Positions 1-8,622 of a stretch of DNA of 64,000 nucleotides are shown here, piece after piece. Source of the DNA: an uncultured Alphaproteobacteria bacterium (GTDB lineage Bacteria > Pseudomonadota > Alphaproteobacteria > SP197); contig OY282363.1 in assembly GCA_958295695.1 (NCBI GenBank), positions 558,001-622,000 on the forward strand, in the 5' to 3' direction. Under the pieces are notes generated by a model. The model was not told where the DNA came from, did not search any database, and worked only from the letters and a program-made list of their open reading frames with translations. The first letter of the stretch is position 1. Each line of letters begins with the position of its first letter. Position numbers and translations under genes: made by a program.

Positions 1-1
1 C

Positions 2-319
2 GAGCGGATCGCCGCCGACCGCGGAGACATGCCGTGGGGCGGCGCGAACGCGCTGACGGATCCGCCGAAACGGACGGACCTCGGCGAACTTCCCAACTAC
101 CGGACGCACCGCCACCGCCTCTACGGCGAACAGGAGGGCGTGTGCGCGAGCTGCGGCACGCACTTCCCGTTCCGGGTCATGGATGTGGATCACATCCTGC
201 CGATATCCCGGGGCGGAACAGACCACCCCGACAACCTTCAACTCCTGTGTTCGGGCTGCAACCGCAGCAAGGGCGGCAGGACGATGGCCGAATGGAGGGC
301 GGCCCAAGGGGCGGATTAG
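2..319 (+). CDS. HNH endonuclease domain protein, 5' end outside window
   Basis: The reading frame is open to the left edge, so the true start probably lies upstream; an internal ATG at 29 would give 96 residues. The readable part carries a complete zinc-binding HNH domain: CASC, then the catalytic stretch DVDHILPISRGGTDHPDNLQ, then CSGC. This is the ββα-metal nuclease fold that cuts DNA. The residues before it (TDLGELPNYRTHRHRLYGEQEG) resemble the linker seen in adenine DNA methylases that end in an HNH domain, so this may be the tail of such a restriction-modification-like protein; that part is inference. It converges on ispE. The HNH call is firm, the parent protein is not. Confidence 0.75.
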   Translation, partial: ERIAADRGDMPWGGANALTDPPKRTDLGELPNYRTHRHRLYGEQEGVCASCGTHFPFRVMDVDHILPISRGGTDHPDNLQLLCSGCNRSKGGRTMAEWRAAQGAD

Positions 320-519
320 CTTGACCTTCCGGCTCCGTCCTTCCCGACGCGCCGCCCGTCCCGAGCCTGTCGAAGGCGGCCTCGTTCAGGACGGACAGGC
401 GCGCCGAACCTCAACCCTCTCCCATTTCCGGGGGAAGGGACATGGATGCGCGCGGCCGTTCTCTCCCTTCCCCGCCGGGGCGAGGGGGGACCCGCGGTTG
501 GCAACCGTCGCCCCGCGCT
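320..519. other. Intergenic stretch with degenerate repeat-like sequence
   Basis: No gene is visible between the HNH protein and the end of ispE. The sequence holds imperfect inverted repeats (CCGTCC near 336 against GGACGG near 394) and pyrimidine- and purine-rich blocks resembling extragenic palindromes. The string CCCGAGCCTGTCGAAGG near 359 resembles pieces of the repeat elements between 45.9 and 53.7 kb. It may act as a bidirectional terminator for the two converging genes. Confidence 0.35.
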
Positions 520-1434
520 TCATGGGTGTCCGGGCGGGGGGCGCGCCCGCTCCCGAGCGGCGCGGACGGCGGTCGCCTCGCACCACCAGCCGGGACGGCG
601 GGCGGCGATCGCGGCGGCGGCGCTCCGGGCCTCGGCGACCGTCGCGACGAGGCCGAAGCAGGTCGCGCCGCTGCCGCTCATCCGCGCGAGACGCACGGCC
701 GATTCGGCGGCGAGCGCGTCCAGCGCCTCCGCTATGGCCGGCTCCAGCGCGATGGCCGCTTCCTCGAGATCGTTGCTCCGCTCGGCGAGAGCCGCCGCCA
801 GCGCCTCGAGGGTCGGTGACGGCGCGTCCAGCGGCCCGGACGCCGAGAAGCCGCCCCGCCGCCGGGCGAACACGGCCGCGGTCGGGACCGGCTCCAGCGG
901 ATTGACCAGCACGAGCGCGCAGGAGGGCAGCGCCGGCGCCGCTGCCGCGCGCTCGCCGATTCCCGACGCCAGGACCGGCCGGTCCGTCAGGCAGGCCGGC
1001 ACGTCGGCGCCGAGCGACAGGGCGAGCGGCGCGAGGTCTCCGCCGAAGCCCAGACGCCCGGCCGCCGCCCCGAGCGTGGTCGCGGCGTCGGCCGAGCCGC
1101 CGCCGAGGCCCGCGGCGACCGGGATGTTCTTCTCCAGGCGGACATGGAAGCGGTCGGCGCGTCCGCTCGCCCCGCGCACCGCCGAAAGCGCCCGCATGAC
1201 GAGGTTGCCGCCCGCCCGCCCGTCGTCGAGCGCCGCGGCGAAGGGACCGGCGATCTCGAGCCCGTCCTCGTCGGCGGGCGTCAGCCAGAGCCGGTCGGCG
1301 AGGTCCGTACGGACGATCAGGCTGTCGATCTCGTGGTAGCCGTCGTCGCGGCGGCCGGTGACGTGGAGGTAGAGGTTGACCTTGGCGCGGGCCCGGAAGG
1401 GCCCGGCCGTCTCAGGTCTCGCCGTCGTCGTCAA
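520..1434 (-). CDS. ispE: 4-diphosphocytidyl-2-C-methyl-D-erythritol kinase
   Basis: IspE is the ATP-dependent kinase of the non-mevalonate (MEP) pathway and phosphorylates CDP-methylerythritol to build isoprenoids in the cytosol. The 304-residue product shows the GHMP kinase signature: an N-terminal substrate and lysine block AKVNLYLHVTGRRDDGYHEI (about residues 16-35), the glycine-rich ATP loop GLGGGSADAA (109-118), and C-terminal MSGSGATCFG. Length is normal. The only start that keeps the N-terminal motif is TTG at 1434. This lies 23 bases inside the end of the upstream TPR gene, so the two are almost certainly co-transcribed and translationally coupled. TPR-ispE pairs are common in alphaproteobacteria. 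Confidence 0.93.
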   Translation of the reverse strand: MTTTARPETAGPFRARAKVNLYLHVTGRRDDGYHEIDSLIVRTDLADRLWLTPADEDGLEIAGPFAAALDDGRAGGNLVMRALSAVRGASGRADRFHVRLEKNIPVAAGLGGGSADAATTLGAAAGRLGFGGDLAPLALSLGADVPACLTDRPVLASGIGERAAAAPALPSCALVLVNPLEPVPTAAVFARRRGGFSASGPLDAPSPTLEALAAALAERSNDLEEAAIALEPAIAEALDALAAESAVRLARMSGSGATCFGLVATVAEARSAAAAIAARRPGWWCEATAVRAARERARPPPGHP

Positions 1435-3202
1435 GGCCCGACCGCAGCTTCGCCTGGATGGCGGCGGCCAGCGCGTCGTCGTCGCCGCTGAGCGAGACCG
1501 CGCGGCGCCACTGGAACCGCGCCTCGACGCGACGGCCCACCTTCCAGAAGGCGTCGCCCAGGTGGTCGTTGATCACCGGATCGCCGGGCTCGTACTCGAC
1601 GGCGCGCTCGAGCTGGGCCACGGCCTCCTCGTAGCGGCCCAGCCGGTAGAACGCCCAGCCCAGGCTGTCGATGATGAAACCGTCGTCCGGGCGCCGGTTG
1701 ACCGCGCGCTGGATCATGTCGAGCGCCTGTTCGAGGCGCTCGCCTCGGTCGACCCAAGTGTAGCCGAGATAGTTCAGCACGAGGGGATGGTCGGGCTCGA
1801 TGTCGAGCGCGGCCACGAAGTCCCCTTCGGCCCGGTCCCAGTCGCCCGACCGCTCCAGCGCGATGCCACGCACGTAGCGCAGACGCCAATCGGTCTCGGC
1901 GTCGGCGCCCATACGGGCGAAGGCGTCGTCGTAGGCTTCCACCGCCTCCGGCCAGCGCTCGCGCATGCGCAGGATGTCGCCCAGCGTCATGAGGGCGTCG
2001 GAGCGGTCCGGCCGCTCATCGACCATCCGGCTCACGATCGCGATCGCCCGGTCGGGCTGGCCGCCGTCGTCGAGGCCGAGCGCGATCCTCAGCCGCGCGC
2101 TCCAGTCGAGAGGCGATCCGGCGTCGATCCGCCGCCAGACGGCGACCGCGTCCTCGTACCTGCCCTGGGACTCGAGGATGTCGCCGATCAGGAGCGAGAC
2201 GACATCGCTTCCCGGCGCGAGATGGGCCGCGAGCTGGCCGAAGGCCAGCGCGATCCCGGGTCTGTCGTTGGATCGCGCCGCGTTCGCCACGGCGAAGAGC
2301 GCCTCGGCCGCGCCCTTCCGCGCTCCCCCGATCGGCGGCGGCGCGCCGCCGCCGTCGAGACGGGCGACCGCCCGGTCGAGCCACAGCGAATCCGGATTCG
2401 CCGCCCGGAAGGACTCGTAGACCGCGCGGGCGTCGTCCGGCCGCCCCGACCGTTCCAGGAAACCGCCATAGGCGAGCACGGGGCGATAGACGCCGCCGGG
2501 TTCGCCGTCGATGGACCGCGCGAAGGCCGCCTCGGCCCTTTCGGGACGATCCGCCAACTCCTCGATCAGCGCGATGTGGTGGGCGCGCACGGCGTCGAAA
2601 CCGTCGTCGATGTCGGCGGGTCCCATGGCGGCCAGGGCGCCGTCGAAATCCCCCTCCCCGGCGGCCACCCAACCTTCGAGCAGGGATGCGAGGATCGTGT
2701 TGTAGCCGTCGAGCGGGAGGCGCCGCAGGGCGTCGGCGGCTTCGTCGAACGCCTCGCGGTCGAGCGCGTCGGCGGCGAGCGTGAGCGGCGCGAACCGGTC
2801 GACGCTCCCGCCCTCCACAAGCTCGCGGGCGATGGGCAGGGCCTCGGGAATCCGTCCGGCCGAAACCAGCGCCAGATGCGTCCTGCGCAGCAGTTCCCCG
2901 TTGCCGGAATCCGCCGTCAGCGCCGCCAGCAGGTAGTCGGCGGCGGCCGTCATGTCGCGCGCCGAGATCGCCGCCAGCGCCGCCAGATAGGCCCCCGAGG
3001 GCGAGGAGACCGGCGCGGGCGCGCCATCGGCCTCCGGGACGATGTCGACGACGCCGTCGCTGGCCTGCGCCAGGGCCGGCGCGGAGGCGTCCGGAGTTCC
3101 CGTGACCGGCGTCTCGTCCGCCGTCCCGCACGACACGAGCAGCAGCACCGCGGTCGCCGCCGCGATCGGCAGGGACAGGACGGCACGCTTCGGAGCATGC
3201 AT
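1412..3202 (-). CDS. TPR-repeat lipoprotein
   Basis: This gene encodes about 596 residues with a lipoprotein signal: a basic N-terminus, a hydrophobic stretch, and the lipobox LVSC with Cys25 when translation starts at the ATG at 3202. An upstream in-frame ATG at 3253 would put 17 odd residues before the signal, so 3202 is preferred; a GGAAGGG lies about 10 bases ahead. The body is almost wholly helical tetratricopeptide repeats, clearest in the last third (LNYLGYTWVDRG, IIDSLGWAFYRLGRYEEAV, INDHLGDAFWKVGR). TPR arrays bind other proteins, so it is probably an envelope scaffold. The exact partner is unknown. It is the first gene of an operon with ispE. Confidence 0.85.
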   Translation of the reverse strand: MHAPKRAVLSLPIAAATAVLLLVSCGTADETPVTGTPDASAPALAQASDGVVDIVPEADGAPAPVSSPSGAYLAALAAISARDMTAAADYLLAALTADSGNGELLRRTHLALVSAGRIPEALPIARELVEGGSVDRFAPLTLAADALDREAFDEAADALRRLPLDGYNTILASLLEGWVAAGEGDFDGALAAMGPADIDDGFDAVRAHHIALIEELADRPERAEAAFARSIDGEPGGVYRPVLAYGGFLERSGRPDDARAVYESFRAANPDSLWLDRAVARLDGGGAPPPIGGARKGAAEALFAVANAARSNDRPGIALAFGQLAAHLAPGSDVVSLLIGDILESQGRYEDAVAVWRRIDAGSPLDWSARLRIALGLDDGGQPDRAIAIVSRMVDERPDRSDALMTLGDILRMRERWPEAVEAYDDAFARMGADAETDWRLRYVRGIALERSGDWDRAEGDFVAALDIEPDHPLVLNYLGYTWVDRGERLEQALDMIQRAVNRRPDDGFIIDSLGWAFYRLGRYEEAVAQLERAVEYEPGDPVINDHLGDAFWKVGRRVEARFQWRRAVSLSGDDDALAAAIQAKLRSGLDDDGET

Positions 3203-3263
3203 GGTCGCGCGGCCCTTCCATGGCGGGGCCGGGAGGACGATCCGGTTCGCCACTCTACAGCGT

Positions 3264-3280
3264 TTCCGTCTTCGACGGAA
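3264..3280 (-). terminator. Hairpin after ETF-QO gene
   Basis: TTCCGTC and GACGGAA form a perfect 7-base stem around TTC, 48 bases past the ETF-QO stop codon and before the TPR gene. There is no T run, so termination is likely but weak or Rho-assisted. Confidence 0.4.
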
Positions 3281-3327
3281 TCGTCAGGGCTCGCTCGCGG
3301 CGAACGGCTCCGTGGCCCGCGCCCGCG

Positions 3328-4968
3328 TCACATGTTGGGATAGTTCGGCCCTCCGCCGCCCTCGGGCGCCACCCAGACGATGTTCTGGGTCGGGTCCTTG
3401 ATGTCGCATGTCTTGCAGTGCACGCAGTTCTGCGCGTTGATCCGCAGGGCGGGTCCGTCGTCGCCCTCGACGATCTCGTAGACTCCGGCCGGACAGTAAC
3501 GCTGCTCGGGCGCGTCGTAGGTCTCCAGGTTCACCGAGATCGGCGCGCCGGCGTCCTTGAGGGTCAGGTGAGCGGGCTGGTCCTCCTCGTGGTTGGTCGC
3601 CGACAGGAAGACCGAGCTGTTGCGGTCGAACGAAACCTCGCCGTCGGGCCTGGGGTACGCGATCGGCTTGCACTCCGATTTCGGCTTCAGCGCGGCGTGG
3701 TCCGGCCGGTTGCGGAAGGTCCATGGCGCCCGGCCGCGCAGCAGCACGGTGTCGATCGCCGAATAGACGAAGCCCGCCCAGAAACCTTTGTGGAAGCTGG
3801 GGCGGATGTTGCGCACCCTGCGGAGCTCGTCCCACACCCAGCTCTTCCCGAGCGCCTCGGGATAGGCGGCGACTTCGCCGGACGCCGGGTTTTCCTCGCC
3901 GAGCCAGGCGAAGACGGCCTCGGCGGCGGTCATGCCGGTCTTCATCGCCGTGTGGCTGCCCTTGATCTTGGGCACGTTCACGAAACCGGCCGAACAGCCG
4001 ATCAGCGCGCCGCCCGGGAAGGTGAGCCTGGGGATCGACTGGAAGCCGCCCTCGTTGATCGCGCGCGCGCCATAGGCGACGCGCTTGCCGCCCTCGAGGA
4101 CCTCGCGGATCGCCGGGTGCGTCTTGAAACGCTGGAACTCCTCGAAGGGCGAGAGATAGGGGTTCTCGTAGTCGAGTCCGATGACGAAACCGACCGAGAC
4201 CTGATTGTCCTCCATATGGTAGAGGAAGGAGCCGCCGTAGGTCCGGGAATCCATCGGCCAACCGACGGTGTGGATCGCCGCGCCCCGTTCGTGCCTTGCG
4301 GGATCGACGTCCCAAAGCTCCTTGACGCCGATGCCGTAAGTCTGCGGATCGACGCCCTCGCGCAGGCCGAACGTCTCCATGAGCCTCTTGGAGAGGTGGC
4401 CGCGGCAGCCCTCGGCGAACAGCGTCTGGCGGGCGTGGAGCTCGATGCCGGGCTCGTAGTGCGCCTTCCTTTCGCCGTTCCTGCCGATCCCCATGCCGCC
4501 GGTCGCCACGCCCTTCACGGCGCCCGCCTCGTCGAACAGCACCTCGGCGGCCGCGAAGCCGGGGAAAATCTCGACGCCCAGCGCCTCGGCCTGTCCGGCG
4601 AGCCAGCGGCAGACGTTGCCCAGGCTCACGATGTAGTTGCCGCGGTTGTGTATCTGCGGCGGGGTGGGCAGACGGATCGCGTTCGATTCGGTCAGGAAAA
4701 GGAACTTGTCCCGGGTGACGGGCGTGTTCAGGGGCGCGCCCTTGTCCTTCCAGTCGGGAATCAACTCGTCGAGCGCCCGCGGCTCCATGACCGCGCCCGA
4801 GAGGATGTGCGCGCCGACTTCCGACCCCTTCTCGATCACGCAGACCGCGACCTCCCGGCCCGTTCGCAGGGCCAACTGACGCAGCCTGATCGCCGCGGCG
4901 AGACCGGCCGGCCCCGCGCCCACGATGACCACGTCGAACTCCATGCTCTCGCGCTCAACGTCGCTCAT
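3328..4968 (-). CDS. Electron transfer flavoprotein-ubiquinone oxidoreductase
   Basis: ETF-QO takes electrons from electron transfer flavoprotein, reduced by acyl-CoA and dimethylglycine-type dehydrogenases, and passes them to ubiquinone at the inner membrane. The 546 residues match the usual length. Near the N-terminus is the FAD-binding loop [17 protein letters not shown]. At the C-terminus is the single 4Fe-4S site: Cys492 (RYCPAG), then Cys515, Cys518 and Cys521 ([12 protein letters not shown]), followed by the family ending [18 protein letters not shown]. The ATG at 4968 has GGGAG 8 bases upstream. It is divergent from the UDG gene, a conserved alphaproteobacterial arrangement. Confidence 0.95.
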   Translation of the reverse strand: MSDVERESMEFDVVIVGAGPAGLAAAIRLRQLALRTGREVAVCVIEKGSEVGAHILSGAVMEPRALDELIPDWKDKGAPLNTPVTRDKFLFLTESNAIRLPTPPQIHNRGNYIVSLGNVCRWLAGQAEALGVEIFPGFAAAEVLFDEAGAVKGVATGGMGIGRNGERKAHYEPGIELHARQTLFAEGCRGHLSKRLMETFGLREGVDPQTYGIGVKELWDVDPARHERGAAIHTVGWPMDSRTYGGSFLYHMEDNQVSVGFVIGLDYENPYLSPFEEFQRFKTHPAIREVLEGGKRVAYGARAINEGGFQSIPRLTFPGGALIGCSAGFVNVPKIKGSHTAMKTGMTAAEAVFAWLGEENPASGEVAAYPEALGKSWVWDELRRVRNIRPSFHKGFWAGFVYSAIDTVLLRGRAPWTFRNRPDHAALKPKSECKPIAYPRPDGEVSFDRNSSVFLSATNHEEDQPAHLTLKDAGAPISVNLETYDAPEQRYCPAGVYEIVEGDDGPALRINAQNCVHCKTCDIKDPTQNIVWVAPEGGGGPNYPNM

Positions 4969-5068
4969 CGCGCCGCTCCCGCCTGTCCGCCCGCCGCGGC
5001 TCCTCTTAGAGCGGATCGCGGCCGGGGGAAACCACCCAATGGCGACGGCCGTCCGCGTTCGCGGCCCC

Positions 5069-5097
5069 GGAGCGGTTCCGGCCTTGCCGGAACCGCT
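5069..5097. promoter_or_regulatory. 12-base inverted repeat before the UDG gene
   Basis: GAGCGGTTCCGG and CCGGAACCGCTC form a perfect 12-base stem around CCTTG, ending 13 bases before the UDG start codon. A TCTAAT hexamer (5096-5101) that could be a -10 box overlaps its right edge. In the mRNA or DNA it could be a regulator site or an attenuating hairpin. Similar AGAGCG-TTCC cores occur near 3258 and 53555, so it may instead be an extragenic palindrome. Confidence 0.4.
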
Positions 5098-5110
5098 CTA
5101 ATGTGCGGCC

Positions 5111-5929
5111 ATGACCGTGACACGGGACGAAGCGGCGGCGCTGCTGCGCTGGTACGCGGACATCGGCGTCGACGAAGCGGCGGCGGCCGAGCCCGTGAAC
5201 CGTTTCGAGGACGGGCCGGCCCCTCCCGCGCGGCGGGACCCCGAACCGCCCCCGCCTCCGGCGCCCCCCGCGGCCCCGCCGCCGGAGGCGAGCGACCGGG
5301 ACGCGCGCGCCGCGGCCCGGGCCGCGACGACCCACGACGAGCTCATGGCCGCCATCCACGCCTTCGAGGGCTGCGCGCTCAAGCGCACCGCGACCACGAC
5401 CTGCGTCTACGACGGCAATCCCGCCGCGCGCGTCATGATGATCGGCGAGGCGCCCGGCCGCGAGGAAGACCGCCAGGGCAAGCCCTTCGTCGGTCCGGCG
5501 GGAAAGCTGCTCGACAGGATGCTCGCCGCCATCGGACTCGACCGCGCCAGCGTCTACATCACGAACACCCTCTATTGGCGGCCTCCGGGCAACCGGACGC
5601 CAACGCCCGAGGAGATCGCCCTGTGCCTGCCGTTCCTCGAACGCCAGGTCGAGCTGGTCGCGCCGGCCGTCCTCGTCTACACCGGCGGAACGGCCGCCAA
5701 GGCCATGCTCAACCGGACCGAGGGCGTCACCCGCTTGCGCGGCCGCTGGTTCAGCCTGGAGCGCGAGGGGCGCGAGCCGATCCCGGCCATCGCCATGTTC
5801 CATCCGGCCTACCTTTTGCGGCAGCCCGGCCGCAAGCGCGAATCCTGGCGCGACCTGCTGGCGATCCGGGCCAAGCTCGACGAGCTGGGCGTCGCGCCCG
5901 CTCCGGCCCGGCGCGAAACCCGGCCCTAG
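5111..5929 (+). CDS. Type 4 uracil-DNA glycosylase
   Basis: This enzyme removes uracil from DNA, starting base excision repair. The 272-residue protein has a short N-terminal helix, a proline- and alanine-rich linker (about 37-60), and then the catalytic domain. Family 4 motifs are clear: motif 1 GEAPGREEDRQGKPFVGPAG (112-131), a TNTLYWRPPGNRTP strand, and the C-terminal leucine-loop motif FHPAYLLR (230-237). Cys88, Cys98 and Cys172 are candidate iron-sulfur ligands; the family uses four, and I cannot place them all. The gene is followed 11 bases later by the lytic transglycosylase gene. Confidence 0.93.
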   Translation: MTVTRDEAAALLRWYADIGVDEAAAAEPVNRFEDGPAPPARRDPEPPPPPAPPAAPPPEASDRDARAAARAATTHDELMAAIHAFEGCALKRTATTTCVYDGNPAARVMMIGEAPGREEDRQGKPFVGPAGKLLDRMLAAIGLDRASVYITNTLYWRPPGNRTPTPEEIALCLPFLERQVELVAPAVLVYTGGTAAKAMLNRTEGVTRLRGRWFSLEREGREPIPAIAMFHPAYLLRQPGRKRESWRDLLAIRAKLDELGVAPAPARRETRP

Positions 5930-5940
5930 CGGTCGTCGCG

Positions 5941-7893
5941 TTGTCGGCCGGCCGCCGAACCCCCGCGAGACCGGCCGCCCGGCGGGAACGGCGACGGAAG
6001 GATTCCCGGTCGCCGCCGCCGGCGCGGGAACCCGGACGCAAGGGCCGCGCCCTGGCGAGGGCCGCGGGTTTCGCGGTCGCGCTGATCGGTTGTTGCGCCT
6101 CGGCGCAGCCGACGCCGCCGTCGCCGCAACCCAAGCCCGAACGGGCCGCGGTCCCCATCGAGGCCGCCGGGGGCGTCCCGGTTCCCGCGCCCAAGCCGGC
6201 GCTCCCCACGGACGCGCTCCTCGCCGTGCTCGGCGACGGCGATGTCGGGGCGTACCGGGGTATCTTCGCGGCGCAGGCGCTGGCCGACTGGCCGGCGGCG
6301 GACCGCCTGATCGCGCGGCTCGACGATCCCGTCCTGATGGGGCACGTGCTGTTCCAGCGCTACATGCATCCGACCGGCTGGCGTTCGTCGTTCGAGGAGC
6401 TGAGCGGCTGGCTGCGCGATTACGCCGACCACCCGGGCGCCGAGCGCGTCCACCGCCTCGCGTTGAAACGCCGGCCGGCGGCCGCGGCCGCGCCCACCGC
6501 GCCGCGGGCCGGGCGGATCGGCGATGTCGCCCATGTCAACGATGGCCCGCGCCGCTCCGGCGATCCGGTCCGCGAGCCGTCGTGGGGCCACCTCTCGGCG
6601 GGAGACCGCGCCGCCCCGCGCGAGATCGTGGCCCGGATCCGCCGGCACATCTGGAACGGCGACAACGAATCGGCCCGCGCCGAGCTCGGAGGCGCCGCGT
6701 TCGCCGCGCTCGCCGACCCCTTGACCCGGGACCGCGTGGCCGCCGAGGTCGCGCGCGGCTTCTTCATCGCCGGCGACGACGGCGCGGCCCGGTCGCTGGC
6801 CGAGCCGGCGCTCGAACGGTCCGGCGGCCAGACGCCGTTGGCGGGATGGGTCGCGGGCCTCGCCGCCTATCGCGAGGGTGCGCTGGACGCCGCGCGGCGG
6901 GCCTTCGAGGCGCTCGCGGCGGGCGATCCCGGCGAGGAGCTCGTGGCGGCCGGGGCCTATTGGGCGGCGCGCCTCAACCTGCTCTCCGGCGATCCCGCCA
7001 GGGTGCGGGTCCACCTCTCGATCGCCGCGAGACGGCCTTACACCTTCTACGGCCTTCTGGCCCGGCGGGCGCTGGGCGACGAGATCCGGCTCGAAGAGCG
7101 TCTCCCCGTCCTCTCGGAGCTGGAGCGCGCCACGCTCGCCGCGCTCCCCGAGGCGCGACGGGCCGTCGCGCTCGCCCAGGTCGGGCAGGAGCACAGGGCG
7201 GACGCCGAGTTCGATGGCCTCGGCGCCCACGACCGCCCCGGATTCGCCATCGCGGTGCTGCGCCTCGCGGCCGATCTCGGACTGCCGGCGACCCAGTACC
7301 GCCTGTCCCGCGAGCTTCTTTCCGGCTTTGCCGAACGTTTCGACACCGGCCTCTATCCGACGCCGAACTGGCGGCCGGCCGGCGGTTTCGAGATCGATCC
7401 AGCCCTCCTTTTCGCCATCATGCGGCGGGAATCGGGGTTCCGCGCGCGGGTGCGAAGCAGAGCCGGCGCTCGCGGACCGATGCAGATCCTGCCGTCGACC
7501 GCGGCATGGCTTTCCGGCGACGCCGGCTATGCCGGCGCCAGGCGCCATCTGCTCGACGATCCCGTCGTCGCGCTCGGCCTCGGGCAGGACTACGTGCGCT
7601 ACCTGCTCGGGCTCGACGCCGTCGACGGCAACCTGTTCTTCGCGCTCGCCGCCTACAACGGCGGGCCGGGGAACCTGGCGCGCTGGATCGAAAAGACGGG
7701 CGCGACCTTCGATCCCCTGCTCTTCATCGAGACCGTTCCCTCGCGCGAGACCCGGTTCTTCATCGAGACGGTGATGGCGGACTACTGGATCTACCGCTTG
7801 CGGCTGGGCGCCGCGACGCCCACCTTGGACATGGTGGCCGCGGGCTCGTGGCCGCTCTATCCGGAAGGGGAGGCGCGCCTTGCCGGGAATTGA
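5941..7893 (+). CDS. Soluble-type lytic murein transglycosylase
   Basis: The product cleaves peptidoglycan glycan strands, leaving 1,6-anhydromuramic ends in the periplasm. With the TTG start at 5941 it has about 650 residues. A basic N-terminus leads into a hydrophobic segment ending LIGCCASA, a possible lipobox or signal peptide. The middle is an alpha-superhelical region typical of Slt70-like enzymes. The catalytic domain is C-terminal: FAIMRRESGFRARVRSRAGA with the catalytic Glu, GPMQILPSTAAWL, and AYNGGPGNLARW. The start is uncertain because there is no ATG ahead of the signal sequence. It overlaps moaB by 14 bases, which suggests coupling. Confidence 0.88.
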   Translation: MSAGRRTPARPAARRERRRKDSRSPPPAREPGRKGRALARAAGFAVALIGCCASAQPTPPSPQPKPERAAVPIEAAGGVPVPAPKPALPTDALLAVLGDGDVGAYRGIFAAQALADWPAADRLIARLDDPVLMGHVLFQRYMHPTGWRSSFEELSGWLRDYADHPGAERVHRLALKRRPAAAAAPTAPRAGRIGDVAHVNDGPRRSGDPVREPSWGHLSAGDRAAPREIVARIRRHIWNGDNESARAELGGAAFAALADPLTRDRVAAEVARGFFIAGDDGAARSLAEPALERSGGQTPLAGWVAGLAAYREGALDAARRAFEALAAGDPGEELVAAGAYWAARLNLLSGDPARVRVHLSIAARRPYTFYGLLARRALGDEIRLEERLPVLSELERATLAALPEARRAVALAQVGQEHRADAEFDGLGAHDRPGFAIAVLRLAADLGLPATQYRLSRELLSGFAERFDTGLYPTPNWRPAGGFEIDPALLFAIMRRESGFRARVRSRAGARGPMQILPSTAAWLSGDAGYAGARRHLLDDPVVALGLGQDYVRYLLGLDAVDGNLFFALAAYNGGPGNLARWIEKTGATFDPLLFIETVPSRETRFFIETVMADYWIYRLRLGAATPTLDMVAAGSWPLYPEGEARLAGN

Positions 7894-8437
7894 CGAGAGC
7901 AGGCCGTTTGTCGCGGTCCGGATCGCCGTCCTGACGGTGTCCGACACCCGGTCCCCGGACGACGACCGGTCGGGCGACATGCTGGTCGAACGGATCGAGG
8001 GCGCGGGCCACACCGTCGCCGCCCGCAGGATCGTCCCCGACGAGCGGGCCGGGATCGAGACCGCGCTGCGGTCCTGGATCGCCGACGAGACGGTCGACGC
8101 GGTCATCGCCACCGGCGGCACCGGCGTGACCGGCCGCGACGTGACGCCCGAAGCCTTCGAGGCCGTCTACGAGAAGCCGGTCCCCGGTTTCGGCGAACTG
8201 TTCCGTTGGCTCTCGTTCCGGAAGATCGGCGCCTCGACCGTCCAGTCGCGCGCCACCGCGGGCGTGGCGGGCGGAACCTACCTCTTCGCCCTGCCCGGCT
8301 CGCCCGGCGCCTGCAAGGACGCCTGGGACGACATTCTCGTCCACCAGCTCGACCACCGCGTCCGCCCCTGCAACTTCGTGGAGCTCATGCCGCGGCTGAC
8401 CGAATCCGGTCGCGCGACCGCCCGCAAGCCGTCGTGA
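7880..8437 (+). CDS. moaB: Molybdenum cofactor biosynthesis protein MoaB/MogA family
   Basis: MoaB/MogA proteins bind molybdopterin and help adenylate it during molybdenum cofactor synthesis. The 185-residue product has the family fold markers VLTVSDTRSPDDDRSG, the phosphate loop VIATGGTGVTGRDVTPEAF and the end-motif LFALPGSPGACKDAWDDIL. Its start is TTG at 7880, inside the end of the preceding transglycosylase gene. Pairing of MoaB with UDG and transglycosylase genes is common in this class, although the functions differ. Whether it works as MoaB or MogA cannot be told from sequence. Confidence 0.9.
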   Translation: MPGIDESRPFVAVRIAVLTVSDTRSPDDDRSGDMLVERIEGAGHTVAARRIVPDERAGIETALRSWIADETVDAVIATGGTGVTGRDVTPEAFEAVYEKPVPGFGELFRWLSFRKIGASTVQSRATAGVAGGTYLFALPGSPGACKDAWDDILVHQLDHRVRPCNFVELMPRLTESGRATARKPS

Positions 8438-8448
8438 CGACCGCCGCG

Positions 8449-8478
8449 CCGCCTTCGCCGCCGCGGCGGCGAAGGCGG
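8449..8478. terminator. Perfect 30-base palindrome between converging genes
   Basis: CCGCCTTCGCCGCCG is followed at once by its exact reverse complement, giving a very stable hairpin on either strand 12 bases after moaB. It sits between moaB and the oppositely read ABC permease gene, so it can serve both. A short A-rich stretch follows on the plus strand, which reads as TCTTTCC ahead of the hairpin on the minus strand. Confidence 0.6.
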
Positions 8479-8622
8479 AAAGATACATTGCGCGGTCGTT
8501 TTCAGCCTCACCGGATGAATAAGGTCCCAACGGGGGAATGCGCCATGGGCGCGATGGCGCGCGCGGCCTCTCCATCGGTTCCGCCGCCCGGGCGAGAGGC
8601 GGCCCTGTCGCGCCGACGACGC

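Noticed and set aside
3220-7893. A 1557-residue plus-strand frame across the ETF-QO and UDG genes
   Set aside because: It is an artefact of the very GC-rich sequence, where stop codons are rare. Only its final 650 codons (the lytic transglycosylase from 5941) show a protein family; the rest is the shadow of the ETF-QO gene and of UDG.
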